NCBI RefSeq assembly: GCF_036320965.1 | Contig: NC_092262.1 | Span: 8,508,572 to 8,572,571, forward strand | DNA length: 64,000 bases | Reading direction: 5' to 3' | Source of the DNA: Panulirus ornatus | Taxonomy: Eukaryota > Arthropoda > Malacostraca > Decapoda > Palinuridae | Shown here: piece by piece, positions 23,701 to 34,865 of the stretch | Layout: the number at the start of each line of letters is the position of its first letter | How positions within the stretch are numbered: position 1 is the stretch's first letter | Notes under the pieces: generated by a model | Database searches by the model: none | Seen by the model: the letters and a program-made list of their open reading frames with translations, nothing else | What the model was told of the DNA's origin: nothing | Program-made: the position numbers and the translations under genes

Positions 23701-24190
23701 TAGAGTGAATTGGAACAATGTGGTATACCGGGGTCGACGTGCTGTCAATGGATTGAACCAGGGCATGTGAAGCGTCTGGGGTAAACCATGCAAAGTGTGT
23801 GGGGCCTGGATGTGGAAAGGGAGCTGTGGTTTCGGTGCATTATTACATGACAGCTAGAGACTGAGTGTGAACGAATGGGGCCTTTGGTGTTTTTCCTAGC
23901 GCTACCTCGCACACATGAGGGGGGAGGGGGTTGTTATTCCATGTGTGGCGAGGTGGCGATGGGAACAAATAAAGGCAGACAGTATGAATTATGTACATGT
24001 GTATATATGTATATGTCTGTGTGTGTATATATATGTGTACATTGAGATATATAGGTATGTATATTGTGCATGGGTGGACATGTATGTATATACATGTGTA
24101 TGTGGGCGGGTTGGGCCATTCTTTCGTCTGTTTCCTTGCGCTACCTCGCTAACGCGGGAGACAGCGACAAAGCAAAATAAATAAATAAAT
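20719..24190 (+). mobile_element. near-full-length RTE-clade LINE with 10-bp target-site duplication
   Basis: The element is flanked by ATACTCACTC on both sides (20709-20718 and 24191-24200). Reading order: endonuclease (LNVSGCNQDEKK at 20809; [12 protein letters not shown] at 21207), linker, RT (LDGIAVEFIKKGGDC 22267; NYRGISLLSIPGKLYGRVLI 22436; YVAFMDLEKAYDRVD 22633; RQGCVMSPWLFNLFMDGV 22818; LLFADDTALVADSG 22961), the C-terminal region (VVPTMLYG at 23327; WFGHMERMSGERLTKRI), 3' UTR, then (AAAT)n. Frames break near 20996, at a TAA at 21299, near 22910 and near 23091, so the FADD motif lies outside the 533-residue main open frame. It is inactive but fairly young. Confidence 0.92.
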
Positions 24191-24198
24191 ATACTCAC

Positions 24199-24326
24199 TC
24201 AAATACAGCACTCTGCAACTGGACAGGGATGGTAATGTCTTGATAAGCCAATCTTCACCAGTAGCGGTCACCCAATTCCTCCAACACCAGGTTGTTTATG
24301 TTTACTGCCGTTACATCGCCAGATAT
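24199..24326 (-). CDS. exon F, copy 1, with in-frame TGA
   Basis: A 128-nt exon with donor GTGAGTAT. Joined to exon E in phase 0 it reads ISGDVTAVNINNLVLEELGD, RYW, then TGA at 24255-24257, and then RLAYQDITIPVQLQSAVF and two bases that complete a Glu with exon G. The reading on both sides of the TGA looks coding, and the frame is the only one that fits E and G. The TGA could have come from CGA by loss of a CpG. The LINE insertion abuts this exon. Confidence 0.55.
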
Positions 24327-24627
24327 CTTGGGGTTGCAAAGTAAATTTCTTTTTTTTCACACATAATTATACTAAATTTATGTTTTAGAAATAAGCAAAA
24401 CCTGGGTAAACTGGAACATGACATCTTGTAAAACAAACAAGCTGGAAATCTCCAACAAGAAACTTTAATTAGAAGGCAAAGCAGCCAGCACATACAAATG
24501 AACAATGCAACACTTGTATGTACATACAAAATTGGCAGTTCAAGTAAGGAAAAACACTTATGAAAAGTGGTATGGTGGTAATAACAAAAGCAAAAATGAA
24601 TTATCTATATTTCATTATACTTGATCG

Positions 24628-25035
24628 CCATTTCCTGCATCAGTGAGGTAGCACCAGGAAGCAAATGAACAGCTCATCCACTTATATACGCAAACATAAA
24701 TGCCCATACATGCACATATGCATACATGTGTCTATGTTCATATATAGACACATATATACACATGTACATATTCATGCTTGAATTCATCCATTCCTAGCAA
24801 AACACCCTGCCCCTTAGGAAACAGCATCACTACCTCCTGCTTCAGCAAGGTAGCACCAGGAAAACAGACATAAAGGCCACATTCGTTCACACTCAGTCTC
24901 TAGCTGTCTTGTGTAATGCACCAAAACTACAGCTCCCTATCTACATCTAGGCCTACAGACCTTTCCATGGTTTACCCCAGACACGTCAAAAGCCCTGGTT
25001 CATCTACTGGCAGCATGTCAACCCCGGTATATTCA
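24628..25035 (-). mobile_element. LINE 3' UTR/tail, old copy
   Basis: Minus-strand LINE tail (CAGTGAGGTAGCACCAGGAA, then CA/TA-rich UTR, then CTCAGTCTCTAGCTGTC and CCATGGTTTACCCCAGAC). It carries no protein-coding part. The second copy is at 28875-29285. Confidence 0.75.
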
Positions 25036-25169
25036 TATTCTAAAGCATTTATTATTTTGGTTAATATACATACAATGCTAAAACAAGCCATTATTTCTTT
25101 TCTAGTAGACTGAAATAACTACCTCAAACAATTTGAGAAGACCTCCAAAGAAATGAATATCATACTCAC

Positions 25170-25328
25170 ATGCAGTGGGCTTGTGAAATTAATTTCTTCT
25201 GCAATAATAATTTCTTCCACTTCAGCAAGCGTTACATGAAGGTTGGATACCATTAACAGTACCTCCCTCCTCCATTACTACACCCTCTGCACTGCCCACA
25301 CTTACTGACTTTCTAAACTTTATACGAC
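25170..25328 (-). pseudogene. exon E, copy 1, frameshifted by 8-bp deletion
   Basis: Same splice borders as copy 2 (29415-29581) but 159 nt instead of 167. The plus-strand block GGATCTAT present in copy 2 at about 29492-29499 is missing, which removes part of the VNGID motif and shifts the frame. This copy cannot be used in phase. Confidence 0.85.
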
Positions 25329-25459
25329 CTGAAATATACAAAGTTCATTTTTCAATGACTAGCATGTCAGTTTATATCATTTTCAGCCACTTAAACCCTG
25401 AACTCTTGTAGAGGTACATAGTGCATTTTAAACACAACAATTTAAACAATGATGATACT

Positions 25460-27290
25460 CAGCATTTGACTTTGGTGTCAAGGAAAAATGAAATGACGTG
25501 AGAGAAGTGGTGAGGGAGATTCAGCTTGAAAGAAAGCCTGCTTACAGAAATAACGAGAAACTGAATCAAGAGCAACAAAGGGCAAGTATATGAAACAAGG
25601 GGTGAAAGAGGAGTGGAGGGCTTTCAGGGAAGCACTGCTTACCTGTGCAGGTCACATGTTTGGTATGCAAAAGGTGGGATGTGGATATATGAAAATTGGG
25701 ATGGAGTGAAGATGCAAGTGAAAGAAGCATATGGATATCATCTGCAGGAAAGGTGTGCAAGACCAGGAAGTGTAAAACCGCAAGCAACAAGATGTTAAGA
25801 GAAAGGTTAATGTGCCGAATTAAGGAGCAAAAGAAATCATGAATTTAGATAAAGAAATTTTTCAAATGAGTATCATAGTGATGAAAGCAAGAGAACAAAT
25901 GGAAGCAACAGTAAAATGAGCAAATGGAGATACAGATAAGCAAACAAAGTGAAAAAGTGTTGTTTCGAGTATGCTGGACTGCTGAATGTTTGATGATAGG
26001 GTAGCAGCAGTGGCATGTTTGAGACAAGGGGCATGTGGGTTAAAAGAGTCCTAGTAAATTGTATTATGAAAAGAGAAAGTAATGGAAATCCTGCACAAGT
26101 AGTAGACGGGGTTTCTCTAGCAAGGGGGTGACAGTGATGCTTACTACTTTCTCAAAATATTCAAAGTTTGTGGGACCCAAATTGAGGTGCCTCAGGAAGG
26201 GTAAAATGCATGCACAGTTTCCTCATATAGAAAAATCTGAACAAAAGTGAATGCTCAAATTACAAAGGTACAAGTCTGTTTGGTATACCTGGTAATGCAA
26301 GTTGGAGTGGAGGCCATGCACAAAACATCAGATTGGGAAGAAAGTGTGGCTTCATGATGTGCCAAGGCATTTGCCTAGATTGTCATATACCCGAGTGGAT
26401 AGCATTTGGCACTTTAGGTTAAGAGGCAATGTGCTATGAATATATGGGGTAAACTAATGTTACACAACAGAATGAGGAGGATTTTACCTGGCAAGTTAAG
26501 ACATGTGTTCAAGTGGAGAGGGAGGAGGTGGAATGCTTCCAAGAAAAAGTGGGTCTGCATTAAACATGAGATTTCTCTATACATGAATACTCAACTCATG
26601 AACAGGGAGCTTCAGGAAGGAATAGGCTTAAGAGATATAGGTAGAAAGATAGATGAAGGTGGTGAGGGAAGGTCTCTGGGTAGAGGGAAGGACTACAATA
26701 TGCTTGGGGTTAAAATGGCATGGGAGATAAACTAGCCGCTTTATGCAGATGATACAGCTCTGGTGGCAGATTCCAAAAACATCTCTAACTTGTGACATTC
26801 AAGACAGAGGAAATTCAAGAAAATGTGAGGATTAGACAGAATGGTTTGAGTTTCAGGATGTAGAGGACCTAGAGAAAGAGAAGGGCTTCAGGTAACTGGC
26901 AGAGGATATGGCAACATAAAACCATGGGGCTGGAGTGAGAGAGCAATGGTCCTACATTCATTAAGGATCATGTGAAAGATGAGACTGCCAGCTTGGGATA
27001 AGAAGGCTATATTTATACAGTAGTCCTAATATGGTGAATGGATAGGAGTGTTAAAAGAAGTGGTAGCATGTGCAATCAAAGCTGACCAGGGTGTGCTATA
27101 ACTAACATGAAGATATGAAAAAAAATTTAGATCAGTGTCAGAAGTGGAGGGACAAAGGGATAGGGAGACTAAGGAAAGGATATAAGCATGGATAGTATAA
27201 GGGTTTCAGGTACAAGGGCTTGAACATTCAAGAAGGAAAGTGTTTGGAGCAATGAACCGAAAAAATCTGATAGAAGAGAAATTCAGTCAC
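25460..27290 (+). pseudogene. old LINE relic (copy 1)
   Basis: Decayed RTE copy, antisense in the E-F intron. GVKEEWRAFREALLTC at 25604 matches the linker GVGEEWDVFREAVMAC. Then NYKGTSLFGIPGNA (about 26256) matches NYRGISLLSIPGK, and PLYADDTALVADS (about 26735) matches FADDTALVADS. Stops and shifts are throughout. Confidence 0.7.
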
Positions 27291-27344
27291 CGGGTTTAAC
27301 CTGGTCATATATATACATTCCTGGTCATATATATACATTCTATA

Positions 27345-27470
27345 AAGATATAATTGCTGTTTCCCGCATCAGCAAGGTAGCGCCAGGAAACAGACGAAGA
27401 ATGGCCCATCTACTCATATACACATATATATACATAAATGCCCATATATATACATACATATATACATACA
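27345..27470 (-). mobile_element. LINE tail fragment joined to next LINE
   Basis: Minus-strand tail (CAGCAAGGTAGCGCCAGGAA) and TA-rich UTR, ending abruptly at the start of LINE sequence at 27471. The same junction recurs at 31716/31717. Just upstream, CCTGGTCATATATATACATT is repeated twice. Confidence 0.75.
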
Positions 27471-28398
27471 GCGCTGGTGGCTGATTCATGTGAGAAACTG
27501 CAAAAGCTGGTGACTGAGTTTGGTAAAGTGTGTGAAAGAAAGCAGGGTAAATGTGAATAAGAGCATGGTTATTAGGTACAGTAGGGTTGAGGGACAAGTT
27601 AATTGGGAGGTAAGTTTGAATGGAGAAAAACTGGAGGAAGTAAAGTGTTTTAGATATCTGGGAGTGGATCTGGCAGCGGATGGAACCATGGAAGTGGAAG
27701 TGGATCATAGGGTGGGGGAGGGGGCGAAAATCCTGGGAGCCTTGAAGAATGTGTGGAAGTCGAGAACATTATCTCGGAAAGCAAAAATGGGTATGTTTGA
27801 AGGAATAGTGGTTCCAACAATGTTGTACGGTTGCGAGGCGTGGGCTATGGATAGAGTTGTGCGCAGGAGGGTGGATGTGCTGGAAATGAGATGTTTGAGG
27901 ACAATGTGTGGTGTGAGGTGGTTTGATCGAGTAAGTAACGTAAGGATAAGAGAGATGTGTGGAAATAAAAAGAGCGTGGTTGAGAGAGCAGAAGAGGGTG
28001 TTTTGAAATGGTTTGGGCACATGGAGAGAATGAGTGAGGAAAGATTGACCAAGAGGATATATGTGTCGGAGGTGGAGGGAACGAGGAGAAGAGGGAGACC
28101 AAATTGGAGGTGGAAAGATGGAGTGAAAAAGATTTTGTGTGATCGGGGCCTGAACATGCAGGAGGGTGAAAGGAGGGCAAGGAATAGAGTGAATTGGAGC
28201 GATGTGGTATACAGGGGTTGACGTGCTGTCAGTGGATTGAATCAAGGCATGTGAAGCGTCTGGGGTAAACCATGGAAAGCTGTGTAGGTATGTATATTTG
28301 CGTGTGTGGACGTATGTACATGTGTATGGGGGGGGTTGGGCCATTTCTTTCGTCTGTTTCCTTGCGCTACCTCGCAAACGCGGGAGACAGCGGCAAAG

Positions 28399-28434
<36 letters not shown>
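27471..28434 (+). pseudogene. 5'-truncated LINE between the duplicated segments
   Basis: Begins within the FADD region (ALVADSCEK) and runs in one open frame from 27520 to 28221 through YLGVDLAADGTMEVEVDHRV, VVPTMLYGCEAWAMDRVVRR, WFGHMERMSEERLTKRIYV and GRPNWRWKDGVKK. It has a shortened 3' UTR and an A-run, followed directly by ATACTCACTC and exon F. It is closer to the LINE at 31717 than to the one at 20719. Confidence 0.9.
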
Positions 28435-28437
<3 letters not shown>

Positions 28438-28442
28438 CTCAC

Positions 28443-28570
28443 TCAAATACAGCACTCTGCAACTGGACAGGGATGGTAATGTCTTGATAAGCCAATCTTC
28501 ACCAGTAGCGGTCACCCAATTCCTCCAACACCAGGTTGTTTATGTTTACTGCCGTTACATCGCCAGATAT
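28443..28570 (-). CDS. exon F, copy 2, with the same in-frame TGA
   Basis: Identical in length and reading to copy 1, including the TGA (28499-28501). The preceding exon E copy 2 fits in phase 0. The exon ends in phase 2, which fits exon G but not exon E copy 1, so a transcript would have to pass from this exon to G, skipping copy 1 of E and F. Confidence 0.6.
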
Positions 28571-28874
28571 CTTGGGGTTGCAAAGTAAATTTCTTTTTTT
28601 TTTTCACATAATTATACTAAATTTATGTTTTAGAAATAAGCAAAACCTGGGTAAACTGGAACATGACATCTAGTAAAACAAACAAGCTGGAAATCTCCAA
28701 CAAGAAACTTTAATTAGAAGGCAAAGCAGCCAGCACATACAAATGAACAATGCAACACTTGTATGTACATACAAAATTGGCAGTTCAAGTAAGGAAAAAC
28801 ACTTATGAAAAGTGGTATGGTGGTAATAACAAAAGCAAAAATGAATTATCTATATTTCATTATACTTGATCGCC

Positions 28875-29285
28875 ATTTCCTGCATCAGTGAGGTAGCACC
28901 AGGAAGCAAATGAACAGCTCATCCACTTATATACGCAAACATAAATGCCCATACATGCACATATGCATACATGTGTCTATGTTCATATATAGACACATAT
29001 ATACACATGTACATATTCATGCTTGAATTCATCCATTCCTAGCAAAACACCCTGCCCCACAGGAAACAGCATCACTACCTCCTGCTTCAGCAAGGTAGCA
29101 CCAGGAAAACAGACATAAAGGCCACATTTGTTCACACTCAGTCTCTAGCTGTCTTGTGTAATGCACCAAAACTACAGCTCCCTATCTACATCTAGGCCTA
29201 CAGACCTTTCCATGGTTTACCCCAGACACGTCAAAAGCCCTGGTTCATCTACTGGCAGCACGTCAACCCCGGTATATTCATATTC
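28875..29285 (-). mobile_element. LINE 3' UTR/tail, old copy (copy 2)
   Basis: Duplicate of 24628-25035. Confidence 0.75.
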
Positions 29286-29414
29286 TAAAGCATTTATTAT
29301 TTTGGTTAATATACATACAATGCTAAAACAAGCCATTATTTCTTTTCTAGTAGACTGAAATAACTACCTCAAACAATTTGAGAAGACCTCCAAAGAAATG
29401 AATATCATACTCAC

Positions 29415-29581
29415 ATGCAGTGGGCTGGTGAAATTAATTTCTTCTGCAATAATAATTTCTTCCACTTCAGCAAGCGTTACATGAAGGTTGGATGGATCTA
29501 TACCATTAACAGTACCTCCCTCCTCCATTACTACACCCTCTGCACTGCCCACACTTACTGACTTTCTAAACTTTATGCGAC
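29415..29581 (-). CDS. exon E, copy 2: NGID-repeat region
   Basis: A 167-nt exon with acceptor TTTGTATATTTCAG and donor GTGAGTATGA. Phase 1 start (fits exon D), phase 0 end (fits exon F). It reads GRIKFRKSVSVGSAEGVVME, EGGTVNGIDPSNLHVTLAEV, EEIIIAEEINFTSPLH. TVNGIDPSNL is the clearest NGID motif in the gene. No lesions. Confidence 0.8.
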
Positions 29582-29714
29582 CTGAAATATACAAAGTTCA
29601 TTTTTCAATGACTAGCATGTCAGTTTATATCATTTTCAGCCACTTAAACCCTGAACTCTTGTAGAGGTACATAGTGCATTTTAAACACAACAATTTAAAC
29701 AATGATGATACTCA

Positions 29715-31545
29715 GCATTTGACTTTGGTGTCAAGGAAAAATGAAATGACGTGAGAGAAGTGGTGAGGGAGATTCAGCTTGAAAGAAAGCCTGCTTACAG
29801 AAATAACGAGAAACTGAATCAAGAGCAACAAAGGGCAAGTATATGAAACAAGGGGTGAAAGAGGAGTGGAGGGCTTTCAGGGAAGCACTGCTTACCTGTG
29901 CAGGTCACATGTTTGGTATGCAAAAGGTGGGATGTGGATATATGAAAATTGGGATGGCGTGAAGATGCAAGTGAAAGAAGCATATGGATATCATCTGCAG
30001 GAAAGGTGTGCAAGACCAGGAAGTGTAAAACCGCAAGCAACAAGATGTTAAGAGAAAGGTTAATGTGCCGAATTAAGGAGCAAAAGAAATCATGAATTTA
30101 GATAAAGAAATTTTTCAAATGAGTATCATAGTGATGAAAGCAAGAGAACAAATGGAAGCAACAGTAAAATGAGCAAATGGAGATACAGGTAAGCAAACAA
30201 AGTGAAAAAGTGTTGTTTCGAGTATGCTGGACTGCTGAATGTTTGATGATAGGGTAGCAGCAGTGGCATGTTTGAGACAAGGGGCATGTGGGTTAAAAGA
30301 GTCCTAGTAAATTGTATTATGAAAAGAGAAAGTAATGGAAATCCTGCACAAGTAGTAGACGGGGTTTCTCTAGCAAGGGGGTGACAGTGATGCTTACTAC
30401 TTTCTCAAAATATTCAAAGTTTGTGGGACCCAAATTGAGGTGCCTCAGGAAGGGTAAAATGCATGCACAGTTTCCTCATATAGAAAAATCTGAACAAAAG
30501 TGAATGCTCAAATTACAAAGGTACAAGTCTATTTGGTATACCTGGTAATGCAAGTTGGAGTGGAGGCCATGCACAAAACATCAGATTGGGAAGAAAGTGT
30601 GGCTTCATGATGTGCCAAGGCATTTGCCTAGATTGTCATATACCCGAGTGGATAGCATTTGGCACTTTAGGTTAAGAGGCAATGTGCTATGAATATATGG
30701 GTAATGTTACACACAGAATGAGGAGGATTTTACCTGGCAAGTTAAGACATGTGTTCAAGTGGAGAGGGAGGAGGTGGAATGCTTCCAAGAAAAAGTGGGT
30801 CTGCATTAAACATGAGATTTCTCTATACATGAATACTCAACTCATGAACAGGGAGCTTCAGGAAGGAATAGGCTTAAGAGATATAGGTAGAAAGATAGAT
30901 GAAGGTGGTGAGGGAAGGTCTCTGGGTAGAGGGAAGGACTACAATATGCTTGGGGTTAAAATGGCATGGGAGATAAACTAGCCGCTTTATGCAGATGATA
31001 CAGCTCTGGTGGCAGATTCCAAAAACATCTCTAGCTTGTGACATTCAAGACAGAGGAAATTCAAGAAAATGTGAGGATTAGACAGAATGGTTTGAGTTTC
31101 AGGATGTAGAGGACCTAGAGAAAGAGAAGGGCTTCAGGTAACTGGTAGAGGATATGGCAACATAAAACTATGGGGCTGGAGTGAGGGAGCAATGGTCCTA
31201 CATGCATTAAGGATCATGTGAAAGATGAGACTGCCAGCTTGGGATAAGAAGGCTATATTTATACAGTAGTCCTAATATGGTGAATGGATAGGAGTGTTAA
31301 AAGAAGTGGTAGCAAGTGCAATCAAAGCTGACCAGGGTGTGCTATAACTAACATGAAGATATGAAAAAAAATTTAGATCAGTGTCAGTAGTGGAGGGACA
31401 AAGGGATAGGGAGACTAAGGAAAGGATATAAGCATGGATAGTATAAGGGTTTCAGGTACAAGGGCTTGAACATTCAAGAAGGAAAGTGTTTGGAGCAATG
31501 AACCGAAAAAATCTGATATAAGAGAAATTCAGTCACCGGGTTTAA
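29715..31545 (+). pseudogene. old LINE relic (copy 2)
   Basis: Duplicate of 25460-27290, with the same decayed RT motifs and small indels. Confidence 0.7.
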
Positions 31546-31716
31546 CCTGGTCATATATATACATTCCTGGTCATATATATACATTCTATAAAGATATAAT
31601 TGCTGTTTCCCGCATCAGCAAGGTAGCGCCAGGAAACAGACGAAGAATGGCCCATCTACTCATATACACATATATATACATAAATGCCCATATATATACA
31701 TACATATATACATACA

Positions 31717-32660
31717 GCGCTGGTGGCTGATTCATGTGAGAAACTGCAAAAGCTGGTGACTGAGTATGGTAAAGTGTGTGAAAGAAGAAAGTTAAGAGTA
31801 AATGTGAATAAGAGCAAGGTTATTAGGTACAGTAGGGTTGAGGGTCAAGTCAATTGGGAGGTAAGTTTGAATGGAGAAAAACTGGAGGAAGTAAAGTGTT
31901 TTAGATATCTGGGAGTGGATCTGGCAGCGGATGGAACCATGGAAGTGGAAGTGGATCATAGGGTGGGGGAGGGGGCGAAAATCCTGGGAGCCTTGAAGAA
32001 TGTGTGGAAGTCGAGAACATTATCTCGGAAAGCAAAAATGGGTATGTTTGAAGGAATAGTGGTTCCAACAATGTTGTATGGTTGCGAGGCGTGGGCTATG
32101 GATAGAGTTGTGCGCAGGAGGGTGGATGTGCTGGAAATGAGATGTTTGAGGACAATGTGTGGTGTGAGGTGGTTTGATCGAGTAAGTAACGTAAGGATAA
32201 GAGAGATGTGTGGAAATAAAAAGAGCGTGGTTGAGAGAGCAGAAGAGGGTGTTTTGAAATGGTTTGGGCACATGGAGAGAATGAGTGAGGAAAGATTGAC
32301 CAAGAGGATATGTGTGTCGAAGGTGGAGGGAACGAGGAGAAGTGGGAGACCAAATTGGAGGTGGAAAGATGGAGCGAAAAAGATTTTGTGTGATCGGGGC
32401 CTGAACATGCAGGAGGGTGAAAGGAGGGAAAGGAATAGAGTGAATTGGATCGATGTGGTATACCGGGGTTGACGTGCTGTCAGTGGATTGAATCAGGGCA
32501 TGTGAAGTGTCTGGGGTAAACCATGGAAAGCTGTGTAGGTATGTATATTTGCGTGTGTGGACGTGTATGTATATACATGTGTATGGGGGTGGGTTGGGCC
32601 ATTTCTTTCGTCTGTTTCCTTGCGCTACCTCGCAAAGGCGGGAGACAGCGGCAAAAAAAA
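31717..32660 (+). pseudogene. 5'-truncated LINE at the end of the duplicated tract
   Basis: Starts at the same internal point as 27471 and stays open to 32472 (LRVNVNKSKVIRYSRVEGQV through GRPNWRWKDGAKKILCDRGL). It ends GGGAGACAGCGGC and an A-run. Very similar to 27471-28434. Confidence 0.9.
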
Positions 32661-32679
32661 AAAAAAAAAAAAAAAATAT

Positions 32680-32885
32680 ACATACACATGTACATATTCT
32701 TACTTGCTTGCCTTCACCCATTCCTGGCACTACCCCACCCCACAGGAAACAGCATTGCTACCCCATGCTTCATAGAGGTAGCGCCAGGAAAAAAAAAAAA
32801 AGGACACATTCTTTCACACTCAGTCTCTAGCTGTCATGTGTAATGAACTGTAACCACAGATCCCTATCCACACTCAGGCCCCAAA
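32680..32885 (-). mobile_element. LINE 3' UTR fragment
   Basis: Minus-strand UTR: CACATGTACATATTC, CCCCACAGGAAACAGCATTG, GAGGTAGCGCCAGGAAA, CTCAGTCTCTAGCTGTCATG. No coding part. It follows the A-run of the preceding LINE. Confidence 0.7.
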
Positions 32886-32889
32886 ATAT

Positions 32890-33315
32890 GTTAGACAAAC
32901 TGCAAGTGGTTACACCAAGGAGAAAGGTCACCTTTGAGACCGTTATCAGCTGATGAAATTAAGCACAAGACTTGTACAAAAATGTAGAGCAATGCCTTTA
33001 TAGTATAAAAGCGGTGCATGAACAGAATAAAATGGCAAAAAAGTGTTAATCCAAGCATCACACAAAAATCTAATAAGCTGTAAAATAGAGATGTTACAAA
33101 CATAAAACACCCTCCCCTTACAGTGCAAATAGGTAACTATATCACTGACAACTTTCACCCCACAAGAGTACATCTTATCCTGCTCCAGCATGGTGTGCAA
33201 ACTCAAAGTCCAAGGAGCTCCACAGAAAGGGTCCTTGCATTGCCTAAAATGAAATAAAAAAAACCCAGCAAACTGAAAAAAGGGGGATGTTGAAAAGGCC
33301 ACCATTAACCATTAC
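32890..33315. other. intron; nothing firm
   Basis: A minus-strand segment at 33080-33245 after an acceptor (TTTCATTTTAG) reads QCKDPFCGAPWTLSLHTMLE, but it has no donor in a usable phase and no resemblance to the gene's repeats. Confidence 0.3.
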
Positions 33316-33543
33316 CATCAATTCTTTGAACAGTGTTCACTAGCACTACTTCTTGGCTCAAGTCCAGTTTGTTTATCCTGTTGGAGTCCAAGAAACCAGC
33401 AACTACCACTTCATGGAAGTGATAAGTATTGGTGATCTTGTCAGGAGAGTTGTAGTCCACCAAGTTGGACCACAACTCATCATTGATGGTATCTGTTTGG
33501 ACCGAACCAGTCACCACCACATCATCTTTGTAGACGAGACCAC
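33316..33543 (-). CDS. exon D: repeat region
   Basis: A 228-nt exon with acceptor TTTTTTATCCAACAG and donor GTAATGG. Phase 1-1. It reads GLVYKDDVVVTGSVQTDTIN, DELWSNLVDYNSPDKITNTY, HFHEVVVAGFLDSNRINKLD, LSQEVVLVNTVQRID. It holds two beta-strand-like V-V-V-x-G repeats and an INKLDLS variant of NGIDLS. No lesions. Confidence 0.8.
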
Positions 33544-34678
33544 CTGTTGGATAAAAAAAGTAAATGGTTATCTTGACCCATAGGGGAAAAGAAGAAGAAG
33601 AAAAAAAAAAAACAGCCCCAGGTAAGCACATTAGATACAATGTCAGCAATACCTTGATGATGGACATGCCAAGGAAAACTTGATGAAAGTTACAAGCTAT
33701 CAGCTGGGCAGACCCTTCAAAACTGTGGTGCTTTACCCATACTTAATGCACAATTATTTGACAGTCCTACATTTTGGAGTTTCCGATATCATAAGAATTT
33801 ACAGCTTAACAGTAACCAACCAATTAATACAGGCTTTCAAAATGACATTTAGCGTCATACAAAACACTCATGCTCATATTCAAATTATAATGCTTCATAA
33901 AAGAAAAAGATATAGTCACCTTCCAACGGTGCTGAATGCATCATGAATTTACACATCTATAAAAAAAATCCATGGTTATCATTCAGTGTATCAGAAGCAA
34001 AAATTAATATAACCAAAAATAGTTGATAAATGTATTAATTCTTCTCATACTGCACAAACCCACCATATGTAATATTTCTTAGACTGTACAAATCATTCAT
34101 ACCAGTTTTTATGTATGAATTATACTTTAACACAAATACAGAGCAGATCTTTAAACTACTCTAGGAATGCCTTCCTATACTTCAGTTTCCTAAGAGTATA
34201 CGAGAGTTTTAGGCATTTCTTTACAGTATTCATATTCTGCTCTAAAGATGCCTTACCATAAACAAGTTTTCTTGCAATTAATCCTGAATGTGAATCCTAT
34301 CCATCTTGTTCATCTTATATGAACATTGTCAGCAAGTCAGTACTGCCATACACACTAACCTAAACCCATGTCGAGTAAACATATAGAAGACTAAAGTTTG
34401 CCAACCACACAACTACATCTTATAAACCACCACATTAAGCTGCAATATACAATCTAGACCTTTGTTACTTATTCTGCTTCTACCAGACAAACCCATTCAT
34501 CCCACAATCCTGTTATTGCTGTACACCATCACACACACAATACTAGTTTAATAGTAATCTTGCAAACACACATCTGACACCCTTAAGTTATGAAAACCAG
34601 ACTTGAACACTCCTAATACACTAATCATAAGATATACATCTACCATCCTGTCATTCTATAAACAAAAGACCCACGTAC
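33544..34678. other. intron; nothing recognised
   Basis: AT-rich intron between exons C and D. No element was recognised. Confidence 0.45.
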
Positions 34679-34865
34679 CAGATAATCTGTAGTTGCCATA
34701 CTTCTTAACAACACTTCTGTCCAGCTCCACGATGTTGATACCATTAATTGAAGACACATCCATATTGCCCCTCACCAGAAGTCCAATATCATAGTTTCCC
34801 ACTAATGTTTGCCGAGATATGTTATCTGTATATACTACCTGGCTTGCTAGTTGCCTCGCATCCAC
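34679..34865 (-). CDS. exon C: INGIN-repeat region
   Basis: A 187-nt exon with acceptor TTATATTTGCAG and donor GTACGTGG. Phase 0 start, phase 1 end. It reads VDARQLASQVVYTDNISRQT, LVGNYDIGLLVRGNMDVSSI, NGINIVELDRSVVKKYGNYR, LS. RGNMDVSSINGINIVELDRS is a complete repeat core. No lesions. Confidence 0.8.

Larger units (their letters stand above)
24191..27470. repeat. tandem segmental duplication, copy 1
   Basis: Nearly identical to 28435-31716. It includes exon F, a LINE tail, exon E, an old LINE relic and another LINE tail. Differences from copy 2 are scattered single bases, the 8-bp loss in exon E, and small indels such as near 26450. Confidence 0.95.
28435..31716. repeat. tandem segmental duplication, copy 2
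   Basis: Second copy of the segment at 24191-27470, with the intact form of exon E. It includes a LINE tail (28875-29285), an old LINE relic (29715-31545) and the tail junction at 31716. Confidence 0.95.

Noticed and set aside
33080..33245. Minus-strand open segment with cysteines after an acceptor-like site
   Set aside because: No usable donor and no similarity to the exons on either side, which already splice to each other in phase.
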